From Aurelia coerulea (taxonomy: Eukaryota > Cnidaria > Scyphozoa > Semaeostomeae > Ulmaridae), in assembly GCA_039566865.1 (NCBI GenBank), contig CM076958.1:4092001-4156000 (forward strand): a DNA stretch of 64,000 nt, in the 5' to 3' direction. The position numbers and the translations under genes were made by a program. Shown here one piece after another: positions 15,501 through 23,293 of the stretch (position 1 is its first letter; the number at the start of each line of letters is the position of its first letter). A model generated the notes under the pieces. The model saw nothing but the letters and a program-made list of their open reading frames with translations, was not told the origin of the DNA and made no database searches.

Positions 15501-15631
15501 TTGGGAGCATTTGGCAAGGCATTAATTCATAAGCATACTCACTGGTGACAACAGGAAGTCATTGAAGTATTCTGCAAACAGCGCATCATATTTTAGGAAC
15601 TTTTCAAATCTTGCAGTGATCAAGTTGAATT
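426..15631 (-). CDS. RGS22: RGS22-like regulator of G-protein signalling, partial, nine exons
   Basis: Nine exons join in frame: 15631-15543, 14469-14279, 10789-10491, 8792-8530, 7190-7036, 5976-5931, 4947-4811, 2506-2291 and 503-426, about 491 codons. All have GT-AG borders and matching phases. The N-terminal exon reads FEKFLKYDALFAEYFNDFL, which I recognise as the start of RGS22. The next two exons keep the RLPFFL and FLEYKLCKYL segments of that family. The exons at 7190, 5976 and 4947 build one RGS domain (FEEFLQQTTGYHLLKFWLDAE ... LPRFLVH). The 503 exon resembles the start of the second RGS domain. RGS domains bind G-alpha subunits and usually speed GTP hydrolysis; vertebrate RGS22 is a large multi-RGS protein, best known from testis. 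The first coding exon could not be placed, because it must end in phase 1. The 3' end lies left of the window. Introns carry many fold-back repeats and a LINE remnant. Confidence 0.72.
942..1480. repeat. Truncated MITE, same family as 19064-19688
   Basis: It starts with a GGGTGAACCAGAAAG-type terminus followed by AGTTCCCACTTT. It then follows the body of the full copy at 19064-19688, including shared phrases such as GATCGAAGTATTTTTGTGAT. The opposite inverted end is missing. It lies in an intron of the RGS22-like gene. Confidence 0.6.
1962..2114. repeat. Fold-back MITE bounded by TTAA
   Basis: Near-perfect inverted repeat. The left arm TTAAAGGGTCTGTTTCATCC pairs with GGATGAAACAGACCCTTTAA on the right. 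The TTAA at both borders is the target type used by piggyBac-like elements. It lies in an intron of the RGS22-like gene. Confidence 0.65.
2291..2506 (-). CDS. RGS22: RGS22-like exon, linker after the first RGS domain
   Basis: A 216-nt exon with acceptor CTTTTCTTTTCAG and donor GTTTGT. It is phase-compatible on both sides (enters after two bases, leaves after two). It is a Ser-rich linker with no recognised motif, apart from a stretch starting TLPTFGHMLAEE. Confidence 0.6.
2521..3950 (+). mobile_element. LINE 3' remnant interrupted by a MITE
   Basis: Around 2640 the plus strand reads LGPKIWNSLPSELKSTNNIN, the characteristic C-terminus of a CR1/L2-type reverse-transcriptase ORF. The body is interrupted by the MITE at 2764-3666. 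It resumes with an untranslated tail containing GGGACCATTATGGAAATAAAG and ends in a (CATA)n tract near 3920-3945. A second 3' end of this family is at 59735-59950. It lies in an intron of the RGS22-like gene and is not functional. Confidence 0.7.
2764..3666. repeat. MITE with CAGGGTGTCCC termini, nested in LINE
   Basis: The ends CAGGGTGTCCCAAAAAAATG and AAGTCGGACACCCTG are inverted, and the arms pair around TGTCCGACTT. No transposase frame was seen inside. Relatives with the same terminal motif are at 11733-12332 and 50497-51508. Confidence 0.65.
4811..4947 (-). CDS. RGS22: RGS22-like exon, C-terminal half of RGS domain 1
   Basis: A 137-nt exon with acceptor TTTCTTCCTTCAAG (a CTAAT branch-like site lies upstream) and donor GTGAGT. 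It encodes EQIKRALQNDGYSEGLFLRA, then a segment ending LTTYWLPRFLVHIEVQNR. This matches the last helices of an RGS domain. Confidence 0.7.
5147..5262. repeat. Short palindromic MITE (AGACTTG family)
   Basis: The outer arms AGACTTGCCCCAAGTCTATT and AATAGACTTGGAGCAAGTCT are inverted repeats around a short GCAGCAG centre. The same arms bound the element at 44527-44708, and a fragment is near 42732. Confidence 0.65.
5400..5625 (-). mobile_element. tRNA-derived SINE (family B), minus strand
   Basis: Read on the minus strand it begins ATGGCTCAGTGGTAGCAC, an RNA polymerase III A-box context. A degenerate B box, GGTTGATGATTCAAGTCC, follows about 45 bases later. A non-tRNA body follows. A 3' fragment of the same body is on the plus strand near 41965-42050. 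It lies in an intron of the RGS22-like gene. Confidence 0.6.
5931..5976 (-). CDS. RGS22: RGS22-like 46-nt exon inside RGS domain 1
   Basis: The acceptor is TTGACTGTTTCAG and the donor GTATGT. It encodes VMQDKYKHHLTQDAQ. The single leading base completes the AG left by the exon at 7036, and the exon ends in phase 0 exactly as the exon at 4947 requires. Confidence 0.6.
6072..6247. repeat. Fold-back MITE
   Basis: The arms GATAAACAAGTAAATAAAGT and ACTTTATTTACTTGTTTATC are inverted. Inner arms contain CACGACGTTTCGAGCATAGC in both orientations. A one-arm relative is at about 35524-35600. Confidence 0.65.
6810..6936. repeat. Two-copy tandem duplication, 63-bp period
   Basis: Two nearly identical units begin at 6810 and 6873 with GCATCGTCCCTTTAGACTA. 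Intronic in the RGS22-like gene. Confidence 0.8.
7036..7190 (-). CDS. RGS22: RGS22-like exon, N-terminal half of RGS domain 1
   Basis: A 155-nt exon with acceptor ATATTTCAG and donor GTAGTT (weak). It encodes MAKFEEFLQQTTGYHLLKFW, then LDAEYYKD, the classic FxxFL...FWxxAE signature of RGS domains. It follows the exon at 8530 in phase 0. Confidence 0.75.
7926..7975. repeat. 25-bp perfect tandem duplication
   Basis: TTACGGCTTACTCAGCCGAA plus GTCAT occurs twice in succession. Each unit holds the small palindrome GGCTTACTCAGCC. Confidence 0.8.
8530..8792 (-). CDS. RGS22: RGS22-like exon, acidic linker
   Basis: A 263-nt exon with acceptor TGTTTTTACAG and donor GTGAGT. It is rich in Asp, Glu and Ser and contains RRSSIEIDVNDDIEAELTNL. 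It enters in phase 1 and leaves in phase 0, joining directly to the RGS-domain exon. The acidic linker has no recognised fold. Confidence 0.68.
10491..10789 (-). CDS. RGS22: RGS22-like exon with FLEYKLCKYL segment
   Basis: A 299-nt exon. It opens SKNFLEYKLCKYLLYDKDY, corresponding to the conserved N-terminal segment after the RLPAFL motif of vertebrate RGS22. An acidic and Ser-rich stretch follows. The entry base completes an Arg codon split with the exon at 14279. The donor is GTATGT. Confidence 0.68.
10930..11350. repeat. GC-skewed GGGGCTTATT repeat, intronic
   Basis: Blocks of CCCGGGGGGGCTTATT, GAGGGGGCTTATTAGAGA and AAGGGGGCTAAATAGAG recur in this stretch. It resembles a degenerate transposable element. 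No coding potential was recognised. Confidence 0.4.
11733..12332. repeat. MITE with CAGAGTGTCCC/GAAACACCCTG termini
   Basis: The outer ends CAGAGTGTCCCAAAAAAATT and AATTTTTTTGAAACACCCTG are inverted. Long internal arms pair, for example GACTGAAACCAGCGGTCGGC with the reverse complement near 12130. Same terminal family as 2764-3666 and 50497-51508. Confidence 0.6.
12343..12660. repeat. Dispersed repeat ending in C-rich run
   Basis: Contains TATATTTGTCCGACGGG, TAGCACAGGGTATCAAAATG and a terminal AAGTACCCCCCCC. A second copy in the opposite orientation is at about 30778-31078. Confidence 0.6.
12772..12800. repeat. Poly-T tract
   Basis: An uninterrupted run of more than 25 T bases, probably the reverse of an old retroposon poly-A tail. 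Confidence 0.8.
13617..13999. repeat. Large fold-back MITE
   Basis: The arms CACAGGCAGCAGGGTAAATA and the complementary TACTTATCCTGTTGCCTGTG bound the element. Inner arms such as AATGTCAACATGTGCAGCC pair closely over more than 100 bp. Intronic in the RGS22-like gene. Confidence 0.7.
14279..14469 (-). CDS. RGS22: RGS22-like exon with RLPFFL motif
   Basis: A 191-nt exon with acceptor CTCGTTCCAG and donor GTATGC. It begins AFTKKIQFDRDTQLML, continuing the FNDFLLSP of the preceding exon, and ends LIKWSRVHRLPFFLR. In vertebrate RGS22 the same order (FLSLP, F...IRF, WIKKERLPAFL) is seen. Confidence 0.7.
14950..15072. repeat. Dispersed direct repeat, copy 1
   Basis: CATAAAATGTCAAAATGAGA and the following 90 bp recur at 15408-15520 in the same orientation. 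Each copy contains the inverted pair GCTCCCAACAA/TTGGGAGCA. Confidence 0.65.
15408..15520. repeat. Dispersed direct repeat, copy 2
   Basis: Second copy of the sequence at 14950-15072. It lies just downstream of the first resolved RGS22-like exon. Confidence 0.65.
15543..15631 (-). CDS. RGS22: RGS22-like exon, most 5' exon resolved
   Basis: An 89-nt exon with acceptor ACAATTTCAG and donor GTGAGT. It encodes FNLITARFEKFLKYDALFAE, then YFNDFLLSP, the RGS22 N-terminal motif (FE..L..D..FxxYFNxFLxLP). It needs a preceding exon ending in phase 1. A nearby ATG exon at 16311-16283 ends in phase 2 and does not fit. Confidence 0.68.
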
Positions 15632-17100
15632 CTGAAATTGTAAAAAGCCAATATTTATTGTTCCATTCTTTCAAATTCCTTTTCATGAGATTCTGGGGAC
15701 AATCTATTCCTCAAATTCCACACAAAACAATTGGACCTTGCCGGTAGCAAATGCACACAAGAAAATTAAATCAAATTTTCATCAATTTTTGATAAAACTC
15801 TTACCGAGTGAGGTACGTACATACAAATTCTATCAGTCCATTAAGGGTGTGGGGGATCAGAAGTTGGTGGCCAAATTCCACCTATCCAAGTGGAATCCAT
15901 GGTGAAATGGATTTTTCAACAGCCCCTAAATTTAAGGCAAATAATAATGTGTATATGCCTCCTGAAAATGCTTCAATATGACTTGAACACTCAAACAGAC
16001 ACAATATGCCCAATTTACAGTTCCACGACAATAAATGATGAATAAACGAACACTAGCATGTATAATTACTGTGAAATTGTAAGGGAAGGATTGCCACCAT
16101 TTCTCTACAAAATGATCAGATTGCAATGCAAATAAATTTAGGCCGCGCCGGTTGGTTTGACTGGAGGGGAGCTTTCATCATTTACAGTGTAATAGAGTGC
16201 TATATTTCATAGATATTTTGCAATAAAAATTGCCATACCATGAGAAAATAATTTCTTATGAATTTGAAATAAGATTTGATACCTGTCATTGTATTTCTTT
16301 CCCTTGAGCATCAAAACAAATACAAGATTGCTCTTTTTGCTGGCGCCATGAGTATCAAATTCGATTCAAACTGAAACGAGGCTGCATGTTGTGTTCCCAT
16401 GTTCGTTGCCATGGAAAGTGGAGGGAAAAATGATTAGTAGATTAACTACATCTATCCTGATTTCCGCTTTCTTCATTGAATTGGATAAGTAGGCTCCCTT
16501 TCAAGTGCTAGTTTATGGCGATTATTAGTTTGCAGTTTGTCAAGGAGAGCAACTACAAAATGTAATCAATCTAGTTGATCACGTTGCCTTGTTTACTTTT
16601 TGGCGAATGACAAGGGCGGATTTTGAAATAGAAAGCATGCGATATTTTGTTTGATTGAAGCAGGCACCATTTACGAGGGAACAGCGAACTCAGCTAACTG
16701 AACCTCGGAAAAAAATCGATAACAAAAAATTGAATTGAAGTTCTAAGGTCAAGCAGCAAAAAAAATACAGCAAACTGCAATAGACAGCCTCAAACCTAGA
16801 TGGCTATCTCACACGATTTGCATGCAAAATGCGGCTAGAGAAGGTTCCGAAAAATACTGGAATGAAAGAGGCCATTTTTTTATAAAGACAAGTATGAACA
16901 CTTACAGTAGATTTTCCTTCCTGTGTGCCTTTACCACTACCCTAGGTGGTACCCATAGTATTTTTTCGACTGACCTGATTGAGATTGCTCACAAGAGAAG
17001 CTCTCTGACTGGCGAACTTCAAATTAGTAATTTTTTCCATTTACATTCAGATCTCTTGACATGATTTTTTAAGACGTAAGTTGATTTGATTTGATTTGAT
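15632..17100. other. Probable 5' region of the RGS22-like gene, start exon unresolved
   Basis: The first coding exon and promoter of the RGS22-like gene should lie in or beyond this stretch, but no exon with the right phase was found. A (TTGAT)n tract is at 17078-17106. Confidence 0.35.
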
Positions 17101-17106
17101 TTGATT

Positions 17107-17358
17107 TAACCATAGACCTTTTAGCTATTCTACAAAAGAGCCTGGATCGAGCGTTATTTTTATACACGAGGTTCGATAGAGTGGCGTTAGAGCTTCTACC
17201 AATATTGTGCATATTCGAAAATCCTACAAAGTGCACTTTGTAGAATTTTCGAACTTGCACAATAGTGATAGAAGCTCTTCACACAACTCTATCGAGACTC
17301 GCGTATAAAAATAACGCTCGATCCAGGCTCTTTTGTAGAATAGCTAAAAGGTCTATTG
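17107..17358. repeat. Fold-back MITE
   Basis: The arm ATAGACCTTTTAGCTATTCT pairs with AGAATAGCTAAAAGGTCTAT. Inner arms contain GAGCCTGGATCGAGCGTTAT in both orientations. The centre is TGCACTTTGTAG. Confidence 0.7.
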
Positions 17359-17359
17359 A

Positions 17360-18282
17360 CTTTAAACAATCGAAATAAACTTGTAACTTGTAGTCAAAAA
17401 ACGAAGTAGAATATGAGAGAGTATCTACTGAAAAACCCAACTTTCCACATTTTTATACATATCTTGAGAGACATGATTGACTTTGCACATTGTCTTCGTG
17501 TCAAAGGTATGCAATTTGACCAATCAGCGACGTTTTTGTGACAGGAATTTACTGATTTGCCGACCAATCGATCGATGAATGTGTTATATCGATCAAACTC
17601 GGTAAAAATCGGTGAAAATGTTATTGAAAATCTGGGAAATTTATTTGCAAAGGATGGTGAAAAGCATCAAGTAATGGTAGAAAGTTGGGTTTGTTGTTGA
17701 GTGAAGCAATGCGATTAGCTAATTAATTGAGATTTTCAGCCAATCAGGAAGATTTGATGACTATGTTATGTTTATGTTGATCTTTGAGAACTTGGTTTGG
17801 GGAATGCTTTGGGGGCTGGTCAGATGAGAGAAATATAGAGTCTATAAAGGCAACTTTGTTGAAATTCGTTGCATTTAATCATTGCATTCTCTTGATATAC
17901 AATACGAATTGGTAACTAAAACTCAATAAAACTCAATAAAACTAAAGTTTACGAATATAAACGATGTCAACTTCTCAATGGCTACAATAATATAAACTTG
18001 GTAGGCAAAGGAAACATTTTTGCAAAACATGAAAGGCTTTAACTTCTGAAATGCCCGAAATTTAGAAAGAGATGCTTTGATATTTTTCTATGTAACTAAA
18101 GGATTCAGATTCTACCAGGGTTGAAATAAAATCTTGTAAATGGTATGAAGTGAAAATAGAAAGAAAGGTAGTCTTTCTTAATAGGGGAATAATTTTTGCT
18201 GAAGTGAAAAATTGCTATGGGTAGTGGTCCATTATTGAAAGAATGTTGTGCCTAATTTATCTTAGAACAGTGTTACAACAGT
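17360..18282. other. Intergenic, nothing recognised
   Basis: AT-rich sequence without long frames, plausible exons or clear repeats, apart from a short (AACTCAATAA)n duplication near 17920. Confidence 0.4.
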
Positions 18283-18290
18283 GCGATAGT

Positions 18291-18454
18291 CAGGGCCGTA
18301 GGAAGAAGCTTCGGATTAGGGGGCAATCGTTCTTAAAACAATAGAGAACAATACATCTAACTAATTCGTGTGACGTAGAACCATTGTTTTCAAAATTATT
18401 GGGGGGTCTAGCCCCCCTGCCCCCTGCCCCCCCCCCCCGCTTCCTACTGGCCTG
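18291..18454. mobile_element. Non-autonomous hAT MITE with 8-bp target duplication
   Basis: The ends CAGGGCCGTAGGAAG and CTTCCTACTGGCCTG are inverted. The 8-bp sequence GCGATAGT flanks both sides (18283-18290 and 18455-18462), the target size of hAT elements. It is only 164 bp, with a G/C run near the right end. Confidence 0.85.
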
Positions 18455-19063
18455 GCGATAGTGAAAGATGTTCAATCTCCTTGAAAATGGTACCTTGTCT
18501 AAGCTCTTATTCCTTTTTACCAAGGTCTTTTCCCTTGCAGATCAGTTTTACACTTTCCTTTGCCTCCAACTTCATAAGAATAATATATTATCTAAAATAC
18601 ATCTGAAGAGCTCCATATTTCCAAAACAGCGAGAACATTTAGAATGTTAAAAAAATAACTACAAATCAATCAAACAACACATGTCCTTTTTGGGTGAATA
18701 AACAACTTAGAACTTCGTTCCAAAGCAACGTATAATGCACGACTTTAAACAATGTCATCTTCAGTGGGCATTCTCTTCACGTTACCTAGAAAATAAGTAA
18801 ATCACGTTTGAATAATAGAATGGCGTGGGGGCAAAAATAAGTCACCATTTTGTTTCGCTTCTAAAATTGAGGCAAACTGTCAGGGGTTGGAGATTTTCCA
18901 CATTTTCAATGAAACTTATCTATTTTCATGAATAAACCTGCGTTTGTTTAACTATAATAACAAAACGATTAAATCAATGAGTTTTGAATGACCAAGTTGG
19001 CCTCAAACTGACCCATTTTGCTCTTTTCATTTTGCCAACGCTTAGACACTACTTAGGGACTAA

Positions 19064-19688
19064 TACCGGGTGAGCTAGAAAAAAGTTCCCACTTTCGAAA
19101 ATTTGTAGCACCACAAGTACTGCATAGATTTTAATGATTCAAATTTTAGTTAAAAGGCAAAAGATCGAAGCTTTTTTGTGATTTTTCTCCTCCTCTTACG
19201 AGCACTGCAAATGTAGGTAAATCCAACTTTACTAAAGTTTCATGGTTGCAAAATGACTGAAAAAGGGTCTAAAACACTTGATCAAATCGTTAGGACTCGC
19301 GTAGAACAATACACAAGGGCGTATCACCTCTTTCAAGAGTTATAAGACATAAATTCTCAAACAGATACTAAAGATTTTCAATCCCATGGCAATAAATGTC
19401 CAGACATTATCTGTCACCCATGAGAAATTGCATTTTCTCTGTTGTTTTGAGCGAGGAGTTCTTTATGATTTGATCATGTATTTTGGGCCTTTTTCAGTCA
19501 TTTTGCAACCAAAGTTTTTCTAAATTTGAATTTATCAATTTTTGCAATGCTTGTAACAAGGCGAAAAAAATCACAAAAATACTTCGATCTTTTGGCTGTC
19601 AAGCAAATATTGATTCGTTCCTATCCATCAAGTACTCTTGATGCTATGAATTTTCGAAAGTGGGAACTCTTTTCTGGCTCACCTGGTA
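19064..19688. repeat. Full-length fold-back MITE
   Basis: TACCGGGTGAGCTAGAAAAA and its inverted counterpart ending TGGCTCACCTGGTA define the ends. The arms continue inward with AGTTCCCACTTTCGAAAATT on both sides. It is about 625 bp. A truncated relative is at 942-1480. Confidence 0.7.
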
Positions 19689-19917
19689 TGATAAAGAAAA
19701 CAAAACGAGTAAAGATGAAATGAAAATAAAATAAATGTGAAAAGGATTTCCTTTATAGCTTCTTAAGTTATATTATCCCAGTACTGGAGTTTCTTAAATA
19801 TTTGGCGACTTGAGAGGCTGAGAGCTGAGTTTCCTTATGAGCAGTTTCTTCGTATTAAGCAAATTCGTGTAGTTTAATACTGATTCTTTATAAACTCACT
19901 ATTTCGTTCAGTTTTCA

Positions 19918-20093
19918 TCAATGTCGCATATCCTTGCCATAATTTCTTCGCCTGCGATTAAATCTGACCGAAGAGGTCCTGTATACTTTACGACGACGAC
20001 ATTTCCCCCACCATCTGCGTCTACTACATGGCCAACCAGGACTAGCATCAGCCTTTCCATTTGATCTTGGAGCTTCTAAATCTTCCACATCAT
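19918..20093 (-). CDS. Peptide precursor exon 4, cationic mature region
   Basis: A 176-nt terminal exon ending in TGA. After an acidic start (DDVEDLEAP) comes the basic region with Cys119 and Cys128 and the final NYGKDMRH. The acceptor is GTTCTAG. Confidence 0.72.
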
Positions 20094-23000
20094 CTAGAAC
20101 GAGGGCATTTGAAATTGAGAGGCAAATCATTTAGAAAAACCTCGTACACTTTCCTATAAATCCTAAAAATCTCGAAAAATCTCTGAAGTCACTGAAATCT
20201 TCACAAATCTTCTCGAAATCCTAAAGAAAATCCTGAAAATCTTGGGAAATCTCTAAAATCATTGAAGTCTTCAGAAATCTTCTTGAAATCCTAAAGAAAA
20301 TCCTAAAAATTTTGAAAAATCCCTAAAAATAACTGAAATCTTCAGAAATCTTCTTGAAATCCTAAAGAAAATCCTGAAAATCTTGGGAAATCTCTAAAAT
20401 CATTGAAGTCTTCAGAAATCTTCTTGAAATCCTAAAGAAAGTCCTAAAAATCTTGAAAAATCTCTAAAAAAACTGAAATCTTCAGAAATTCAGAAATCTT
20501 CTTGAAATCCCAAAGGAAATGCTAAAAATCTCTAAAAAATCATTGAAATCTTCACAAATCTTCTCGAAATCTTAAATGAAAATCCTGAAAATCTTTGGAA
20601 ATGTGAAAAAGGCCCTCAAGGCTCCTCCGATGGTACAAACTCTTAAAAACCTGTGAAATTTCTTTGAAAATCTCAAAATGGTTTTAATCCTCAAAAACCT
20701 TGCGAAATCTTGAAAGACCTTGCAAAATCTTGAAACCTTTCAAGATCTCAAAAAATTTGAATATTCCAAAAATCTCAAAAATACTCAGAAATGTTAAAAA
20801 ATCCTTGAGAATCTCCGAAAAGTCCCAACAATCTCAGCCTGCGTGCAGCCTCCTCGTATCATGGCAGCATCTATCAAAGTAATTCCTTAGTTTGTACCAT
20901 TTCAACTCATGAAAAAACCATTGAATAGTTGAAAACGAGCAAAATAGATTTACCATTGCTTTCAGCTTCGGCCTTGTCATGATGTGCTTCTATATTCTCA
21001 ATCATTTCTGGTAACGCATCATTTTCTAAAGCATCTTCGATTTCTTCGGGTACATCTGTAAATAGGAAATGAACATGAAAAACTTAGATTTTGCAAGACA
21101 ATTACCCTTAATCTTGCGAATGATCTGATCCTTCAACTTAGAGCACGGGCAAGGACAGATTTCGTAAGACAACAGCACGAATTGCTCTTGATTGACACTG
21201 CAATTCCAAGCAATTAGCGATCGCAGACAAAGGAAATTCTCTCAACCAGTAATTCAAAACAAACAATGCCGCAAAAGTTTCTTTGAAACCCAGGTAGCTA
21301 GCTCACTCGTTGTGCATTCCAGAAATTATTTTTAAGAGCAAAATAAGCATAGATGGAAATAAGAAGGATACATCTACACATCTAAATCGTCCAAAAGTTA
21401 AGAAACCGCGTTACCTCGATTGAAACATCTAAGAAATTTTTGCATTTTGCATTTAATTTGCAGCTTTAATTTTTCCAGGTCACTCAAGAATCGTTCGACA
21501 CTGTACAGTAATAGCAACTGTCTTGAAATTGTTTTCAGTGCAAATTATGTTATTACTCGTTTTGAGATCTTATTAAGTAATTTGGGAGGCCTACTAAGAA
21601 AATTATATCAATTCTACACATCTGGCTTTAAAAATATAAGAAGCTCATCAGGAACTTTTGTTAGCGCAAATGTCTTAAAAGTTAAGAAATTACCAACCAG
21701 CCCTTGCTATAAAGAAAGAATAATAATTGTCTATACATGCTCACCTCTGAGTTTAGGCAATCCTTTCTTTATCCCCAATTTTGACTCCAGCTTCCTCATG
21801 AACTCTCTTTCTTCCTTGATGTTTTGCATTTGCGATTTAACATCAGATTCTTTTTTCTTGTTATCTGCAAAAAATTAATAGGAATCGGTGAGAAAAACGA
21901 GCGGTAAACCTATCGGTAGGATATTCTCCGAATTACTGGCAGGCCCGATACCAGCCTTAATTCATAGGGGGGCAAAGAACCAAAATTTTCCGACGCTATA
22001 AAATCAACAACAACAACAGCAACAACCCCAATTTTAGGAACATACGTTAAAACATGCACGAAAGGACTGTTGTGCTCCTTTAATGACTAGATTTTGGAAT
22101 TATTTCGTAGTTTCAACGTTGGAGCCTTCAAAATTGGTCAATATGAAGAAAAAATGCTGTAGATTCAAAATTCATGTCAAAATTTATCCTCGAAAGTCGA
22201 TAAATTCATGTTCTTTGCATCATTTTCGCAGTAAAATCTTCTAAATGTGGGCCTGTAACACTCCTGTAACAACAACAAAAATCCGACAAGTGGAGTAAAA
22301 TTTCCGACAAATGGCCTCCTGGGGGGGGGGGGGGGGCGCTCCGCCCCCCAACCCCCCACTGGCTTCGGCCCTGATTACTAGGCTGGATAAATCTTCTCGT
22401 TATTGTTGGTCGAATGGCTTTAAGTATTGAATAACGCAAAACTAAGGACGTTTCTTCCTCAAGAAATTATCAGGGTCCTATGCAGCGGGGAGAAAGCAGG
22501 GAAAATTACTCCCCCCCCCCTTAAAATTCAGTAAAACGTGGAAATAGCAATGATTTTGATCAGTTCGGACGGGAATTTCGTCATTGGTCTCCTGAAAAAT
22601 TGGGATGATATTGAGATGTGTGCAGCGATAATGGTTGTGTTGCACTTATTAGCTGTCCCTCAAATTCATTGCCTAAAGCGGGGTTCCATCTCAAAATTGT
22701 TGTGAAACGTTGATTTTACACTTCTTTCATAAGGCAGCATCACACAGACTTAAAAATCTATTTCTAAAATGAAAGCGTTATATTGAAGATAAATCTTTAT
22801 GAAGGTGTTGTGGCGCAGTGGTGTAATCCTCTGACTTTGCAGCCAGAACAGTCAGGCGGAGTGGGTTCGATACCCGGTAGGACCCCACCACTTGAGCGTC
22901 ATGACAAGGGGTCGCGGACTCGATTTAGGCCTGCTCTATTTCTGCGATCCCAGCGCTTGGCGCTGAAAAACGCAACTTCACCTTCACCTTCACCTTCACC

Positions 23001-23293
23001 TTCACCTTCGCAGAGGCACACAGCAAACATTCAGATCTTTTACGATTGCTCGGATATAAAGGGATTTTTGACTGTTACTTTTTGGTTGCTTGGGCAAAGC
23101 CACCAAACAGATTGTAGGTTATGATGGTTATAGTTATTTCTAAGTTCAGCGTGTGATCTTTACATTGCTTATCTAGCAAGCCATCTTTTCAGATGAACAG
23201 ACAAAATTTAATAGACCCTTACTTACCGATTCCATATCCACAAGAAAGGGTAACGGCCAAAATGACAGCCAACAGCAGTATTTTCGAATTCAT
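19918..23293 (-). CDS. Secreted cationic Trp/Arg-rich peptide precursor, 154 aa
   Basis: Four exons, 23293-23227, 21864-21745, 21055-20954 and 20093-19918, join with GT-AG borders to 465 nt including stop. Residues 1-20 are a clear signal peptide (MNSKILLLAVILAVTLSCGY). Residues 23-62 are a charged helical spacer. Residues 63-96 hold 13 Asp/Glu and one Lys. The C-terminus (117-154) carries 16 Lys/Arg, three Trp and two Cys: WPCSRRRWWGKCRRRK, then NRRRR. Signal, acidic pro-region and basic mature peptide is the architecture of cnidarian arminin-type antimicrobial precursors and of many neuropeptide precursors. The Cys119-Cys128 pair could close an 8-residue loop. I do not recognise a named family. 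Release probably needs cleavage between residues 97 and 117, but no dibasic site is obvious. All three introns are phase 1 and split a GAT Asp codon. Confidence 0.75.
20150..20600. repeat. Tandem repeat, about 70-bp unit, in intron 3 of the peptide gene
   Basis: The unit contains CCTAAAGAAAATCCT, then TCTAAAATCATTGAAGTCTT and CAGAAATCTTCTTGAAAT. It recurs with starts near 20220, 20290, 20361 and 20431. Alternate units are more alike, suggesting a 140-bp higher-order period. A degenerate AAATCT-rich tail continues to about 20830. Confidence 0.75.
20954..21055 (-). CDS. Peptide precursor exon 3, acidic pro-region
   Basis: A 102-nt exon (34 codons' worth, phase 1 at both ends). It encodes DVPEEIEDALENDALPEMIE and a His/Glu-rich end. 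The acceptor is CCTATTTACAG and the donor GTAAAT. Confidence 0.7.
21130..21395. repeat. Single arm of a fold-back element family
   Basis: Shares CAGACAAAGGAAATTCTCTC and AAACCCAGGTAGCTAGCTC with the complete fold-back at 44944-45539. Only one arm is present here, in intron 2 of the peptide gene. Confidence 0.65.
21745..21864 (-). CDS. Peptide precursor exon 2, charged spacer
   Basis: A 120-nt exon, phase 1 at both ends. It encodes a Lys/Glu-rich helix-prone spacer with SQMQNIKEEREFMRKLESKL. The acceptor is TTTTTTGCAG and the donor GTGAGC. Confidence 0.7.
21940..22373. mobile_element. Non-autonomous hAT element in intron 1 of the peptide gene
   Basis: The termini CAGGCCCGATACCAGCC and CCACTGGCTTCGGCCCTG are inverted. 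The flanks are ATTACTGG on the left and ATTACTAG on the right, a 7/8 match to an 8-bp target duplication. A G run longer than 15 bases lies near the right end. Confidence 0.75.
22801..23008 (+). mobile_element. tRNA-derived SINE (family A), intact copy
   Basis: The A box lies in TGGCGCAGTGGTGTAATCC and the B box in GGGTTCGATACCC, spaced as in tRNA genes. A conserved body follows (GTCGCGGACTCGAT ... CTGCGATCCCAGCGCTTGGC), then a (TTCACC)n tail. Other copies are at 42556-42925 (minus, interrupted) and 60348-60885 (interrupted), with a stub near 28385-28415. Confidence 0.85.
23227..23293 (-). CDS. Peptide precursor exon 1, signal peptide
   Basis: The ATG at 23293-23291 opens a hydrophobic signal sequence. 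The donor is GTAAGT, phase 1. The 5' UTR appears spliced: an acceptor (TCCTTGTTGCAG) sits at 23321 and a possible upstream UTR exon ends with donor GTAAGT near 23893. Confidence 0.72.

Noticed and set aside
16283..16311. ATG exon MLKGKKYND as first exon of the RGS22-like gene
   Set aside because: It ends in phase 2, whereas the next exon at 15631 needs a phase-1 donor. Used as is, the frame stops at once.
21420..21878. Plus-strand 152-codon frame
   Set aside because: It lies opposite exon 2 of the peptide precursor, has no domain, and the minus-strand exon has proper splice sites.
22801..22880. Functional tRNA gene
   Set aside because: The A and B boxes are tRNA-like, but no acceptor stem closes and the same head occurs with a conserved non-tRNA body in other copies, as in a SINE.
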